A program made the position numbers and the translations under genes. DNA of 64,000 bases, from contig JBBMOA010000009.1 of the NCBI GenBank assembly GCA_037954235.1, positions 25,074,126-25,138,125 on the forward strand, given 5' to 3'. This document shows, piece by piece, positions 14,001 through 26,900 of this stretch (positions are counted from its first letter, which is position 1; every line of letters starts with the position of its first letter). The notes under the pieces are model-generated. The model worked only from the letters and a program-made list of their open reading frames with translations. It was not told the DNA's origin and searched no databases. Origin of the DNA: Aulostomus chinensis (taxonomy: Eukaryota > Chordata > Actinopteri > Syngnathiformes > Aulostomidae).

Positions 14001-14898
14001 CTGCTCAGAAAAGTACGCTAGCAACATTTCAGCAAGAAAACAGAGGGCTGTGTTTTATAGAAACTCCCGGCTATCTCTGTCTCCTACATCAATACTGTCA
14101 TGAAGATGGATAATGTTTTTATATGGTTATTATGTCATTACTGGAAAAGTAGTCAGTGATCCATTAGAGCTCATTTAGTCACTTAAATCTTACTTGGAGC
14201 AGACGATGGGTGTAAACTGCATCTGGCTCCTGGTTCCTCAATAAATATTTTACTTTTCAATCATAAATGAGGTTTTTAACACATTCTCAGCACCTTCAGA
14301 TGTCCTCTGCAGAGTCTGGGCTTCAGTCGGATTGAAAAATCTGTCTGGCTCTTTGTCAGCCGGATACCTGAAAACCCCACATGTACATTTTTGATGAAAT
14401 TTGGTGGAATGATGGGTAACGGTTCAAGGAACAAGCGATGGACTTTTGGAGGCATTCTCCATTAAGTTGTAGATCTCAACCACTGGCAGGATATTTCTCA
14501 CTAAGTTATTCAGTAGATTGCATTATTTATGGACAAATTCCTCAAATTCCTTGAGTTTTTATAAAAAAAAAAGTTTAAAAAAAAAAGGAACAGTTTTGCC
14601 TCTGGAAATCATCTTATTTTGTATTTTTGTGTTTTAATTAGATAGATAAGACTTGCGCTCCCAGAGGTGGTACGGATCATGTTCTAGATTTTTTTCTTTT
14701 TTAATCCTTTGTGGCAGTTTGGAAGAAAATGTACGGACAGATTTGGTTCATGTCGCCTTGTCGGCACGGACGTTTATTGTTATGTTTTTGTGCGTTCCAG
14801 GTATGAGCGCCCGTGGATCGAGAGCCTCCAACGCCGACATCTCCCCCTTCACCCTCCTCATCGCCATCTCAGTACCGACATTCAGGTCAACGTTGTGA
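1068..14898 (+). CDS. cntn5: contactin-5-like neuronal cell-adhesion protein, 3' half (10 exons, GPI-anchored C-terminus)
   Basis: GPI-linked Ig/FNIII adhesion molecule of the axonal surface (contactin family). Exons read: 1068-1175, 6977-7135, 9142-9291, 9465-9535, 10040-10274, 10728-10837, 12546-12732, 12972-13084, 13204-13375, 14801-14898. All have AG/GT borders and join in phase to about 466 codons. The first exon is the end of Ig6 (GDLMIRNIQ, then the Y-x-C hallmark YICVV). Exons 2-3, 4-5, 6-7 and 8-9 each make one FNIII domain (WVEYEFRVLA, PEELQNGESFGYII, NTAGTGPF, SQPPLNVEW). The last exon gives an ASNAD-like omega region and a hydrophobic tail ending PTFRSTL, then TGA at 14896: a GPI signal. 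The 5' half lies left of the window. RVLGYEVVYWEDD and GKVRV resemble CNTN5 more than CNTN3/4/6 from memory. Contactin family is certain; the exact paralogue is less so. An acidic run DDDDD sits in FN4. Confidence 0.88.
1176..6976 (+). other. contactin intron (5.8 kb)
   Basis: Intron between the Ig6 exon and the first FNIII exon. It contains a purine-rich, repeat-like stretch at about 3000-3850 (ending in a short GAG run near 3828-3846) and a probable LINE tail near 4440-4592. I see no coding exon. Open frames here lack splice sites and domain signals. Confidence 0.75.
4440..4592 (+). mobile_element. RTE-type LINE 3' end remnant (tentative)
   Basis: The string CCTGTGCCAAGTTCAGTGAC, then an 'ataatcctgctgttaga' segment, and an end near 'acataacctcc' match the common 3' tail of fish RTE-type LINEs as I remember it. 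No reverse transcriptase coding is present. The left limit is uncertain. Confidence 0.4.
7231..7309. repeat. (TG)n microsatellite, about 79 bp
   Basis: Uninterrupted TG dinucleotide tract about 95 bp downstream of the first FNIII exon donor (GT at 7136), within the contactin intron. Confidence 0.97.
7961..8023. repeat. (GT)n passing into GC-rich alternating purine-pyrimidine tract
   Basis: GT dinucleotides for about 44 bp run into 'gtgcgtgcgcgcgtgcgcgc'. Alternation is unbroken over about 62 bp, a classic Z-DNA-prone sequence, within the contactin intron 7136-9141. The rest of that intron shows no exon. Confidence 0.9.
11522..11712 (-). mobile_element. tRNA-derived SINE-like element, minus orientation
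   Basis: Teleost SINE-like repeat with its tail (tccatccatccat) on the left. Its reverse complement reads 'gtcgctggttccatcct', then 'gtccttgagcaagatactga', and ends 'gtagaaaatgg'. It matches the + strand copy at 12131-12284 almost base for base, so the pair is inverted head to head. It lies in the contactin intron between 10838 and 12545. Confidence 0.75.
12131..12284 (+). mobile_element. tRNA-derived SINE-like element, plus orientation (inverted partner)
   Basis: It begins AGCAACCGAAGTGTCGCTGG and carries a polymerase III B-box-like GGTTCGATCC at 12149-12158. 'ccttgagcaagatactgaac' follows, with a 'gaaaatggacggacgg' tail. It is the inverted partner of 11522-11712, about 450 bp away. Another teleost-type repeat scrap ('cccattcacacattgttggc') follows at about 12385-12510. 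Confidence 0.75.
13376..14800 (+). other. last contactin intron
   Basis: 1.4 kb between the last FNIII exon (donor after 13375) and the GPI-signal exon (acceptor cag at 14800). AT-rich with A-runs near 14560. No additional exon or recognised repeat was seen. Confidence 0.7.
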
Positions 14899-17800
14899 CA
14901 CAGTGACACACTCTGCTCGGAGCCTTCAGTATCTTTTTTTTTTTTTTTTTTTTTTTCATTTGTGTCTTTTTCTCTTTTTTCAAATGAAGGTGACCACGTA
15001 GTATTTTGCTGTGTTCGTTTGCCGGTAAACAAAAACAAAAAAACAAACAAACAAAAAAAGGCAGCACAACAAGAGCAATGCGGGAAATGCTTGAGCTTTT
15101 TTATTGATTGATTGATTGATTTATTGATTTATTTCGGCCCGTTGTGGAATTAATGCTCCATTTCAACTCTCTTTTTTTTCCGACTCTAGAATGATACAGA
15201 TGCCTTACTTCCATTCATGTGCCAAAGTAGTTTCAGCCTTCTTGTTGTTATTGCTCACATAGCTACATGCTTTCCTCAACATCCTCACGGACTCTTATTA
15301 CTGAAGGTCTCTGTGTGCTAAGGCAGCCTTGATGAGAAGTTGTATTTTTTTGTATTTCTTTTCTTTGATGGTTTTTCCACACTCCATCTGATTTGGCGAG
15401 TAGAAACGTGTTCGCGCGTCCGTGCCTTTGGAGAATCTTACGACGGCGTCACTCAGCTGACACAAGCGAGTGATTCGTACAGCCATCTTTGTCTTTACGT
15501 GCACCATTAAAAGTTGGTCGTGTCCCAGATTTCAAGTCATAAAACACCTCACAGCACCAGTGGTTGTCACTTAGCCTTTATCATTTGATTATAGAGAGCT
15601 GAATATATCATGATGGATCCTAAAGGTTGGAACGCTCCAGAGCAGTCAGATGACGAATCCGACTGTAGAGGACAAGAGCACGACGGCAGGTCTGAGACAG
15701 CCGACTGAAAAACGGAAGATTCGTTGATTTTCTGTGAACAGCCATGTGACATCAGGCTATACATAAAACATGCATCTGAAAGGCTGCCGTTCTGATATAT
15801 GGACCTTCTTATGTGTTTCCCAGCGCCTGCTGCCTGCACTGGAAGGCAACAATAAAGAAACACCAAACATGATTGCAGGCAGAAGTACGTTTCACGCTCA
15901 GTGTTTTTAAGTATGAAAATTCAAAGCTTTTTGCAGAATTTCTTCCCTTTCAATCAGGGCTGGAGTGAGCTTTTAAAATACAATACATATCTTTTGATGA
16001 CCGCATATGCACTTTTTTTTTTTTTTTTTGCAAGTTTGAACGAGAAAAAAAATTGTAGTTGAGATCAGTCTCACTCGCTCCTCTCCCTCCGTTAATCTGT
16101 TCTTAATTTGTTCCAACGATCCAGAAAAACCCACCTTGTAATTTTGCTCAAGAATGATGAAGTGCTTACCATGTGACAGGATGCACAGCGGTCGGTCTCT
16201 CAAAGAGCAACAATAAATTGGTTGTTGTTTAGCAAGATTGAGACAAATGAATATGCCCAGCTTCATTATTAATATTATCATGACTAGTATGGAGCTTGAT
16301 GAGCTCAATCAGGCTAACTTATCATCATTCATTTGCAAGATACTGTTGGCTACTGTTATCAGACACAGTTCAAGGCTATCCCACACCAGTAAACAGTAGA
16401 GTGATATATTTTCAGGGATATATATGATTCGCTTGTGTCATATATCTGGTCTTGTACATGGGCGGTTTAATTTTCTACTTTTACAACTCTGTCAGAGAGC
16501 TGCTGCAGACATTCATAGTTTAGCACGACAGCCCTGCTTCCAAGCCTTCAGTCCAGTTACCAGGAAACCAAGAGACACGTGAGCAGCCAATCAGAATCAA
16601 GAATGATCACTGGTAGAAATGCAGATTCAACATCTTTAGTGTTTTGGAGAGTCGAGTGCCAAAACAGCCAAAGCGATTTGAGAATGTTCCTTTTGCTTCT
16701 GGATATTTTTTATTTTTATTTTTTTAGTATTTGACACTTCACGGACCGGTCAATTAATAGGACATAAAATAAACAGATAAATCAATAATGAAATCCATCT
16801 GGCAGCACACAGTCGCTGTGCTGCTCAGCGCACATCATCAGTCATCGCAGTCGAGATGAGACGTTTAAAGTGCTGCCAACTGTGCCAGTCTGATATTGAA
16901 ATCTAGCCACCAGCCTAGACGTTATTTGGCAAAATGTACGGTCAGCTGTCTTTTAATACTTCATGAATCTATCCATCGTTGTCAGTTTGATTTATTTTAT
17001 ATCTGCTACGTGGTGTCATTTGTTTGTACTTCAGCAAAACCCCCACCACGCAGTGATCCAGACCTGCGTCCTCCTACCTTTCAAAAGGCTTAAATGGCTC
17101 TAGTAGATTGATCAAAAATGTGTCAGCGCGTGACACGAGGGTCTGTTTAACAGTCGGACTTGATGAATGGAAAGCCTGATGTGTGCCATGATTTAGCAGA
17201 CATTAAAACATCTTAATAAATTAGAACAGGCCTGAAGGGCATGGAGTAATGGCACTAGTGACACCCACACAAGACTAATATATCAAGATTTAGGAAGGAA
17301 TAAATCAGGACAATCCCATCAAGATGACGCCAGAAAGATTCAAGGGTGTGTTTGCGTGCGCGCGCGCGTGTGTGTGTGTGAGAGAGAGAGAGAGCATGCA
17401 TGCATATGGGTGGTTATTACCTTACCCTACAGTGTTATGGGCAAATGTTTTCAAGACCACTCTTTTACAAGGGGGGGGGGGGTAGTTCAAACTTGTTTCT
17501 TGTACTTAACCTTGGTTCATGGCCGTGGGCAACTGAAGCATTGGGGATGTTCAGAAAGCAAAATACAAGGTCATTATGATAGCTAGATAACAAAAAAGAG
17601 TTTATCCCAAGGAGGAGTCGAAATGTCTGCTTTTCCATCTAATTATTGCCAATGCAAAGGAAGGAGTGGAACAGCTCCAGAATCCAAGGCTGTGGGATGA
17701 ACCACACACGATAACGTCTGTATTTAATGCGAGGGCGCTTTTTTTTTTTTCCTCCCTGATGAGTGTGAGTCGTCTCTGTCGTTCCCGTGCTTTTGTGTGT

Positions 17801-20369
17801 TGTTAATTTGTATACATTCGTTCACCAAGGATCATCTTTGTTAAACGTTTGCTCCTGAGATTCATCCTTCTGATTAATTGATGATATTGAACAGAAAAAG
17901 ACAGAATTACACAGTCGGTGAACTTGTGTCATGGGTACATTGAAGCATTGCCAACCTTTGTTTTGTAATGTAACAGTACTGTGGAGATGTTTTAATTGGC
18001 GCGAGTGCTGCGAAGCTCTCTCACTTTTTTTCTCTATTTTTAAAAAATGTTTGGTAAGATTCCTTATTGCTTCTTTTTTCCCTTCAACAATTCTGCACAA
18101 AGGTCAAGTGTTGCTTTAGAAGAGTTGGTGTCATTCAAATGTGATGAGATCTCTTTTGCCTTCATGCAGTATAATGTGTATACTGTATGTATTTTGTTGT
18201 GATTTGAAGCCCCAACTGGGAGACCAAACTGTGGTGTCCTACTTTCAATAGCAGTCAAACCCAGAATTTGAAAAATACATGAGCCAAGAGTAAGATTTCT
18301 TAGCAGCTGCTATCACACACAGCCTTCTGGTGCAGTGACACAAGCGCTACCTGTTACAAGGTGGTTGGCCAGTGCACAGTAGATACAAGTACTGCTATCT
18401 ACTAGTACATTTTGTCTTTTTATACCAATACAACTTTCCAATATTCTTGCTACTTTGAAGATCAGAAAGGGATCAGATAACAATTCAGTGAGTTACCCAA
18501 AATTCTTAATTCCGTAAAGAATGAACGGGAAAAAAAAAAAAAAAAAAACAACTACAAAAAGAAAAAGATCATTAATTGGAGCTCTGGGTGACAACGCTTG
18601 GCCTTTCTGTCGACTCCTCAGTATTTTGGTGTCCAGGTGATCTCCGTGAGATCGTGGCAGTAACGTTTTCACATTGAAAAGTCATCAGCTGATCTTGATA
18701 CGCTGAAGCCGTGCATGTATGATATTGTTTGGTGCATTCGTGTTTTCTAAAGAGGGAGTTAATAAAAACAGTTCACTGAGGATCTCTCTCCTGTTTTTTT
18801 TTTTTTTGAGTTATGTGTGGCACGGTGTCATTTTCAGCATCAGCAGCTTTATTGTCTTTTACTGCAGGCAGAATTTGAGTGGAGCCTTGGGGGCACCAGG
18901 AAGGCTATAAAATGCACAATATTATGAAAAAGCATATAAATGAGAGTAAATGGCAGCAGTAATGTCCTCCTCAGTGGATAAAGAACACATTCACATAGAA
19001 TTTTCTCTTTTTTTGGTGCATTAGCAATATTTTTATCACACAATAGGGGTTTTCATCTCATAGAATCAGGAACATCACTCGTAATATCTAAAAGAATATA
19101 CAATCTCACTGCAAATAAATATGTGAAGGCGTAGTTGCCTCTGTAGCCTTTGCCTAGTATGCAGTTTCATTTCTCTGGTTCATTAGAGCACATATTTGCT
19201 GAAGTTCAGATACTTTCTTCTAACAACAGAATGACATGGAAAGCTACTGTGAAATATTGATTGAGCCAGTGTTGCGGAGATGCTTTTAAGATAATAAGAG
19301 GAAGAGGACCCTGTGAGGAGATCGATAAGAAGGGGAAGTGAAGAAAAGAGAGGTTTCTCCAACACACCACAGATCATCAGTAATGAGCTGGTGTGTCAAT
19401 ACTTCAGCAATGGCTCCTCACATGCTATTGACCACCGAATGACAATGCCAGACAACTTTCTCGTACACCGGAGACTCCAGACAGGCTGTTTATGTAGTGT
19501 ATGATTAGTGGAGGCACAGTGATACCTTTACTGCTGAAAACTGCAAAATGCTTTGGCTACAACATTGCTTGTAGCCCTAACAGCCAATTGGCTGAGAGGT
19601 GATTGGTGCATATTACTTCTCCCCCGTGTCCCCCAGCACAGTGCAGATGCTGTGAGGAAGCTGCTGCAGGAAGCAAATATCAATACTGCCCCCTCATGGA
19701 TTTAGTATCCTGGTGCAGCACCCACCGTGGTCAGGCTGGAGGGGGTAGCCGGTGCAGGGTCTGCAGTGTCACTGCATTACATGAATAGCGCCTGGTAATG
19801 CGGGGCAAGTTTCATGCAAATGTCCAGTCTTGTTTTAGACGAAAAGACAATTCAGCATTAAACAACATGTGACATGTAGCTCATATTGCTAATGTAACGT
19901 GTTTTAATATTAAGTGTGGTGAAATGTAACAGTGCATTACAGTAATACTGTAATGAAGCAATATTTAGATATACTTCTACGTTCTGATTGTGCATCACTA
20001 TATTTCAGTGGAAGATGTTGTACTTTGTACCACATTGCTTTTATTTCACAGTTAAAATGACTAATTACTTGTCGTGACAAGTGTGTTATACCAAAAATAG
20101 AGGCTATGATCATTGTTTTGTGCAAATTGTTGGCGACATTACAACACTCAGCTATATCATTTTGAAGCAGTCGCATGACAACGTTAAAATCCTGCACTAA
20201 GAAATCATGTTGTCGGTGCTCCTATTCTAGGACAGAAACTAAATAAGAATAGAGAAATAAGAAAATAGGAGAATGTAATATTATATAAATTCACTATAAA
20301 AAAATGGCGGAGTATCACATGAATGGAGAATATAAAAAAATGTGCCTTATATTTCAATAATACCCCTAT

Positions 20370-20426
<57 letters not shown>

Positions 20427-20455
20427 GTATATATATATATATATGTATATATATG

Positions 20456-20517
<62 letters not shown>

Positions 20518-20906
20518 GTGTATTTTATTCACTCAGGAAAAATGAATTGAAGATTAATATACATATGTGTAAATATAGATAGTGATTTTTTTGTGGGTTG
20601 GTTGTTGCTGTCAGCTCACTAATAATCAAATCGCCTATATAAATACAAAGCTCTGAGGTGAACCGTTGCACAATGAGAAGCCTATTTATTTATTATCGCT
20701 TTGAAAAGCCCACATTTTGCTTCACTTTTACTTAAAAGTTGGAAGTCGTCATTGGGACGAATGTATTGTGGTGCAGCTGCAGGTGCACTCCGCGTCTTTA
20801 GGGGTCGCTGTCGCTGCGTTGGCTTCCTCCTCAGCAGCCTCGAAGGGAAAAAAAACGGAGCCGTTGGCTTCCTGCGGATCACACATGTACACACACACCG
20901 ACCTGA
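14899..20906 (+). other. contactin 3'UTR and intergenic region
   Basis: The stop at 14896 is followed by a T-rich and ATTG-repeat-bearing 3'UTR. AATAAA at 15851-15856 is one plausible polyadenylation signal, but others exist. The remainder to exosc10 is AT-rich with short open frames lacking splice or domain support. Small simple repeats occur (GT/GA near 17365-17395, poly-G near 17471). Confidence 0.6.
20374..20516. repeat. compound microsatellite (CT)n-(TA/TGTA)n-(AC)n
   Basis: About 43 bp of CT, then about 84 bp of TA with TGTA interruptions, then about 16 bp of AC. It lies about 390 bp upstream of the exosc10 start codon. Open frames across it (runs of SLSLSL or YIYIYI) are artefacts of the repeat. 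Confidence 0.95.
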
Positions 20907-23900
20907 ATGATGGATTCAGCCAAGAACAAATTTTCCTCCGACAGCAGCCGTCAAGACACGAATTCAGACAACAACGATGAAGATAATACCGAGTTTATTT
21001 CCGGTTATAAAGACGTCGATGCATTTGTTAAAGTAAGTAAACTCAAACTAGTAGGACGTGGAGCTGCGGTCCCAAGCTGGTTGGACAACGTGAATGTGCA
21101 TGTTGGCTAATGAAGTCTGGTCCTGATCTTTCTGGGCTGGTTAGTCGTAGGAAACGATGCTAACAGCGAACTATTGGGGCTGTTAAACGGTCATTCTGTC
21201 GAAGTGTTCAGTCAGGTAGTGTTCGCGATTACGACATGTTAGCTGTATTGCTAAGTTAGCTCACCATCTTTAATGTCACCGTCTGAAGACAACGCGATAA
21301 GATTATTTTATATAACATTGACGTGTGGGCAGCAAATGACAACAAACTTGCAGATTACAGCAATTTATCTATTTAATGGCTTCGTCTTTAGAATGTCAAA
21401 GGTTTAATTTAATGTTAAACGACCCTGGCAGAGGAATGTTCTTCCCACTAAAGTTCCAGAACTCAGCGATAGTTTTCCAGCAGCTTGCGGTCAGAGGATG
21501 GAGTCTGTAGCTACATCTTTATCAGATGTATACATAAAACAGGTAATATTATCAGAAAGTACATTGTCCATCATCATTCATGTCAGTCTAACCAGTCATA
21601 TCATGCAATGGAAATTGGATGAGCTACTTCAAGTATGACCATCATCAGTACTATGTCTCTTGCCTGTATGAATGTGGACGGCGTCTCTCCTCTCTTGCAG
21701 TACGGATTGGGCGCTGTGTTATCAGCCACTAAAGCCTCTGTCGCCTTACCTCAAGCTGGAGATGAATTTGATTTCTATCGCAGCTTCCCGGGTTTCCAGG
21801 AGTTCTGTCAGAGTCAAGCAGACAAACTCCTGCTCTGGTGAGTATTTAGAGCCGAGGGTTTGCCTCTGCAGCTGTCACCTCCACTCCACCTTTGCTTACC
21901 TCGAAGCCCACTTGCATTTAGCGAGTTTGCTCACATGGTGGTGAGATTATTGATGTGTAATACCTTTGAAAATAAGAGGTTACGCACTGTTAGCTTGTGC
22001 AGTGATACATCACGTGACTACACGCCTCATGCATGCTCTCATGTTGTGTTACCGCTCCATAAGTCCTGATGACATCGTCGCAGGGCGTCACGTTCAGGCA
22101 GCGTAGCCTGGACTGAAAGCAAGTCTGACTGAACATAAGAAACATTCACACCTAAGAACACACACATGCTCGCCGCTCTTTCTCAGACACCCCGAGATCA
22201 AGGTCATGCAGTACAATTCAAAACCCAGCCGTAACTCTTCCAGCTATATGGATCATAATGATCAGTTTTTATTGCAACTGTATGAGGGACTTGTTTTTGT
22301 TTCACGTTGGATGCTGTTATTGGTGATGCTGTCAGACATAACAGTGATACTAAGATGCAGTTTAATATTTTTTCAACCCAAATTCATATAAATGGGATGT
22401 GCAAAAAATACCCCCTCCCCCCCCCAGATCCCAACAACAGCAGCCTTTACAGCTTCTAGAATGACAAATTAGAGCAGATTGCAGACCTCCGTCTCTCAGT
22501 GTACAGATGAAATTATTAGCCGGCACCAGCAATCTCTTATTGATCCTGTGATAAAGAGTAAGGCACAAAAAAATCACTGAATAACGAACAAAACTTACAG
22601 CTGGACTAACAAATGAGCAACTGAAGGAATGCCCCACTCAGGTACATTAAACCAAAAAAAAAAACCCGGTAATTAATTAATTCTACTAACAATAACCAAT
22701 TGTCAATCTATTTAACATTAGTAAATAATCGACCTAATATTGATGAGTATCATATACTGTACAATGTAACTGTCAAATAAATGTATTTCTATAACAAAAA
22801 CTAAAGCTAGTCTCCCCTTAATCTCTCAGGAGATGGTTTAGTCCACCGCCCCTCCACTATTTGATGTGGTGGGGAGCAGTTCCAAGCTGACCTCACAGCT
22901 AATATCGTGGAGAAGTCAGAAAACAGCTGGAGCGATGCAATATCATAACATAATATTAAAGCCTCGTGTGTGCACTCAACTTAGTATATGATGTCAAAAT
23001 TATTAATCAACGTTTTATTGTCATTTGAATCAAAACAAATGTGTTGTCATCATGTGGTTTGTGCGTATGTGGTGTGTAGGTTGTATGGAGGTAGCGTTAG
23101 CCTCCATGGCTAACAGTTGTAGCATGACTGAGGGGCATCATCTAATAACTGGACCCTCTCCTTCTCCTCCCATCATCAGCATGAGTCAAATCATGCAGAA
23201 TCACAACTGCAGATCTCTCATGCGGGACCGCAACAAACTTACAGGCTTGGAGGAGCGCTTCGACTCGGTGGTGGACTCCAACGACGTCATCCTAGAAAGA
23301 GTGGTACGTCCCGCCTTTGGGGTTGGATACATTACCTCATCAATAAAGTCTTGGCGTGCAAGCTGAGCTCTCCATCTGATTTCTAGGGGATTCTTCTTGA
23401 TGAAGCTGATGGGGTGAACAGGAGCCAACAGCCTGTCATGCCTGTGGGCTTTCAGCCTCCCAAGATTGTCGTTTCCAGCTGGAATCGCAAGGTTGGCTAA
23501 TTAACCTCTCATATGGTATAGTGCAGATGCTCGCCTCAGTTTTTGGGCTGCTTTCAAACGTAAAAACTGTTAAGTGCCAACGTTGGCATTCAAGCACTTA
23601 AAGCACTAGAATGAGTGTTTTAAAAACTCGTGAATACATTAAATATAGAAGTACCTCACACTTTTGGTAAACCATGCTTGTACGGATCAGGGCTCTGGCT
23701 CAGGAAGCCGCGCTGAGACGTTCCGACTGCTCCACGCCAAGAATATCACAAGACCTCAGCTGAAATTCAAGGAAAAGGCCGACAACAGCAACACGCCATT
23801 TACTCCCAAGATCTTCATCAAGCCCAACGCAGTAAAACCTCTTCCCTCTTGTAAGAAACCCTTCTCACTCTGGAGGTGTTCCCATCTGTTGTTTTCATCG

Positions 23901-26900
23901 CAGTTATTTGACTTATAAACTGGACTCTTAACTCCTCCATCTGTATCAGATTTCACCAGCAAACAAATCCATAAGGAGAGACCCGAGGACCATGACGTGC
24001 CTGCCGCCCTGGTTGACTTCATCCACCAGCAGAGAACTCAAGAACATGTTGATGACATGTACGATTTATCCATCGTGTAAACGTTTTGTCTTCTCTTCTT
24101 GTCACCCATCTAAACTCTGATTTGATCCCTGCAGGTTTGCTCACCCATACCAATATGAACTGGATCATCTAACCACCCCAGAAAGCCTTCTGTCCAAGCC
24201 AGAACCTCAGGTAAACCTCCCCTAGCTTGTAGTATGATGGTACTGACCAGGCCTCTGCTAAACCTGTCATTCTGGGTCATTTCTAGATGTACAAACCGAT
24301 GGCTGACACCAGCTGCTCCTTCGTCGACACGCTGGAGGATCTCGTGGCTCTGAATGAGAAGCTGTGCAGACTGTCTGAATTTGCGGTCGACCTTGAGGTA
24401 CAGGACCTTCTAAAATAGAAAGCCCAATGGGCTGGTTCCAGGGATGGCCATTTTAAACATTAACCAGCACTAATTAATGGTCATTAGTCATACTATAGCA
24501 GCACTATAAAAAGCCGCGATGAGTGTCCAACCCTCTAAAAATATCATCTAATATCTATATTTTTCATGTGAAAGGCCTTTTTTGTAAGGTGCGAATGACC
24601 CCACAAGCAACAAGAGAACACCGGGATTCACACAAATCCTCTGACACCGACAGCAGCTGATCATCCTATTATTACCATTATTAATGTCCAATCGATCAAT
24701 TAATGAATTGATTGATGTGCAGCTCTGATAACATAAAACAAACCTTCAACCGTTTAACCTCACAAGCATAAATGGTCAACTAGCTTGCATTAAACAGCTA
24801 AAATCTTATAAGCTGGTTAATGTGGCCATTCTTACTACTTGGTTGTGCATCCCATAAGGTCACTGACCTTGAGCAACAAGAAAGGAGCCTTTAAACGTAA
24901 TGTATTATCATCATTAATATTATGATTATTAATAGAAGCCTGGTGTTTCTGTTCTCCATCACAGCACCATTCCTACAGGAGCTTCCTGGGTCTCACCTGT
25001 CTGATGCAGATCTCCACCAGAGAGCACGACTACATCATCGACACCTTGGAGCTCCGGAGTGAGATGTACATCCTGAACGAGGCGTTCACTGACCCGTCTA
25101 TCGTCAAGGTAATAAAAGTGCTCCACAAATCTGTAGCTGTCATCTCAAATGTTCCATAACTTTCTAGTCCGTCCAGAGGAACAATTGAAGCTACGCTCAG
25201 TCAAATGTTTGGTGGAAACGTGATGATGAGTCACTGTAACTACACCCCCCCCCCCCCCCCCCCCATGTGTTTTCCCAGCCCTTCCTTTTCGAACCCCTTC
25301 ACTAGAGGTCAATCTCTACTCCTCACCTGCCATAATTTTTCCAAGAGATTAATTACCTCATCTGTTTGTTCTTTCAGTTTTGCACAGCTTTATTTTTAAA
25401 ACTCCCCAAAGCCGAGTTTCTTTGAGAGCTCCATCGTTCGCAAACTTTTCCAGAAGCTGGTGGGTGTCCTGCGGTGTGTGGGAGCCGTCGTGACTCACAC
25501 ACAGCAGGACACCTGTGAAGAAGTGGTGCGTAGGCTTTAACAGCTTAAAGAAAGGCAATCTGTGAAAATAACCCAAGCGGAAAGATGTCACATTGTGCGT
25601 CCGCACTTTCAAATATTTACCATCTCCCAGTGGAAGTTTGCGCATTGAAACTCTCCACAGAGGCTCCTTCTCAGCTGGATGGACTTTGTTCTGTTTCCAG
25701 GTATTTCACGGGGCAGACTCCGACGTCGAGTGGCTCCAGAGGGACTTCGGCTTGTACGTGGTCAACCTGTTTGACACCCACCAGGCCAGCCGAGCTCTGA
25801 ACCTGGCCAGACATTCCTTGGACCACCTCCTCAAACACTTTTGCAACGTGGACTCAGACAAACGCTACCAGCTTGCCGACTGGAGGATTCGGTATGTCCC
25901 TGGCACTCCGTTAGACTTGTTTTATTTTACATGTATGATAGATTTTCTTTCACTCGCTGGAAACTGAAGGTGTTTCAGGTTGTTACTGCTCCTGTTTCAC
26001 TCATGAAAAAAAAAAAGATCACTAGCATCGTGGTAACGTCGGTGTGACACAAACCACGAGGCTGAATGTCACCAGCTTCTTTGAGGGGTGAAGCATGAGC
26101 CAAGTGTGGTTCAAATCCTTTAATATTGTGATGAGTTGCATTTTTCTTTCACCGGGTTCGCCTCAGTCTTACCAAGAGGACGTGTATATACTCTGTCTTC
26201 TGAGTCATTGCATCATCGATGAAGGGGGTTGCGCGATGCACAGTGGAAGTAACACACCACTGCACACCCTCCTCTGTACCTACGTCCCAACCTGACGTGA
26301 TAATAAAAAAATCGGGGAAACAACAGGCAGAAGCGACCATCTGCCGACTAGTTAAACCAGAGACAAAACCCATCCGTTCATTTCATTGTTTAGCTCGAAA
26401 TTGGCCTGGGGGGGACTCCTCTTCCTTAGCTCTGGACTCCTCAAATGACTCCAGGAACCCTGGGAACAGGGGGGTGGTGGTGGTGGTGCTATTGGCTGCA
26501 TGAATGAGCCTCACCCTCCAGACCAGTTTCACAACAAAGATGCTGTTAATGGTTCCGTTCCATGAACCGTCCCACTACGTCACATCTGGCTCCGGCTCCA
26601 CCACCACCACCCCTGCTGTAGACACGCCTCCATGTCTGCAGTGAGGATGATGGTGGTGGTGACCACAAGCGCCTGGAATATTGAAATTGAGCAGTAACTC
26701 AGTCTTTGTTTCTAACGTTAGCATCTGCAGTGTGACTGAATATGTGACTGCATGTCAACAACTCCTGAATGATCACATGACCCATCTGGGCCAGTCAGAG
26801 CACAACTCACGGTCGATCTCCTCCTCCTTCCTCTTCAGCTCCTTGTACTTCTGTTTGCTCTCCCCTAAAACACACACGTTTTATGCTGTGTAGCTGAGAT

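Noticed and set aside
20323..20550. Open frames rich in SLSLSL and YIYIYI on both strands
   Set aside because: They are translations of the CT and TA microsatellite, with no coding signal.
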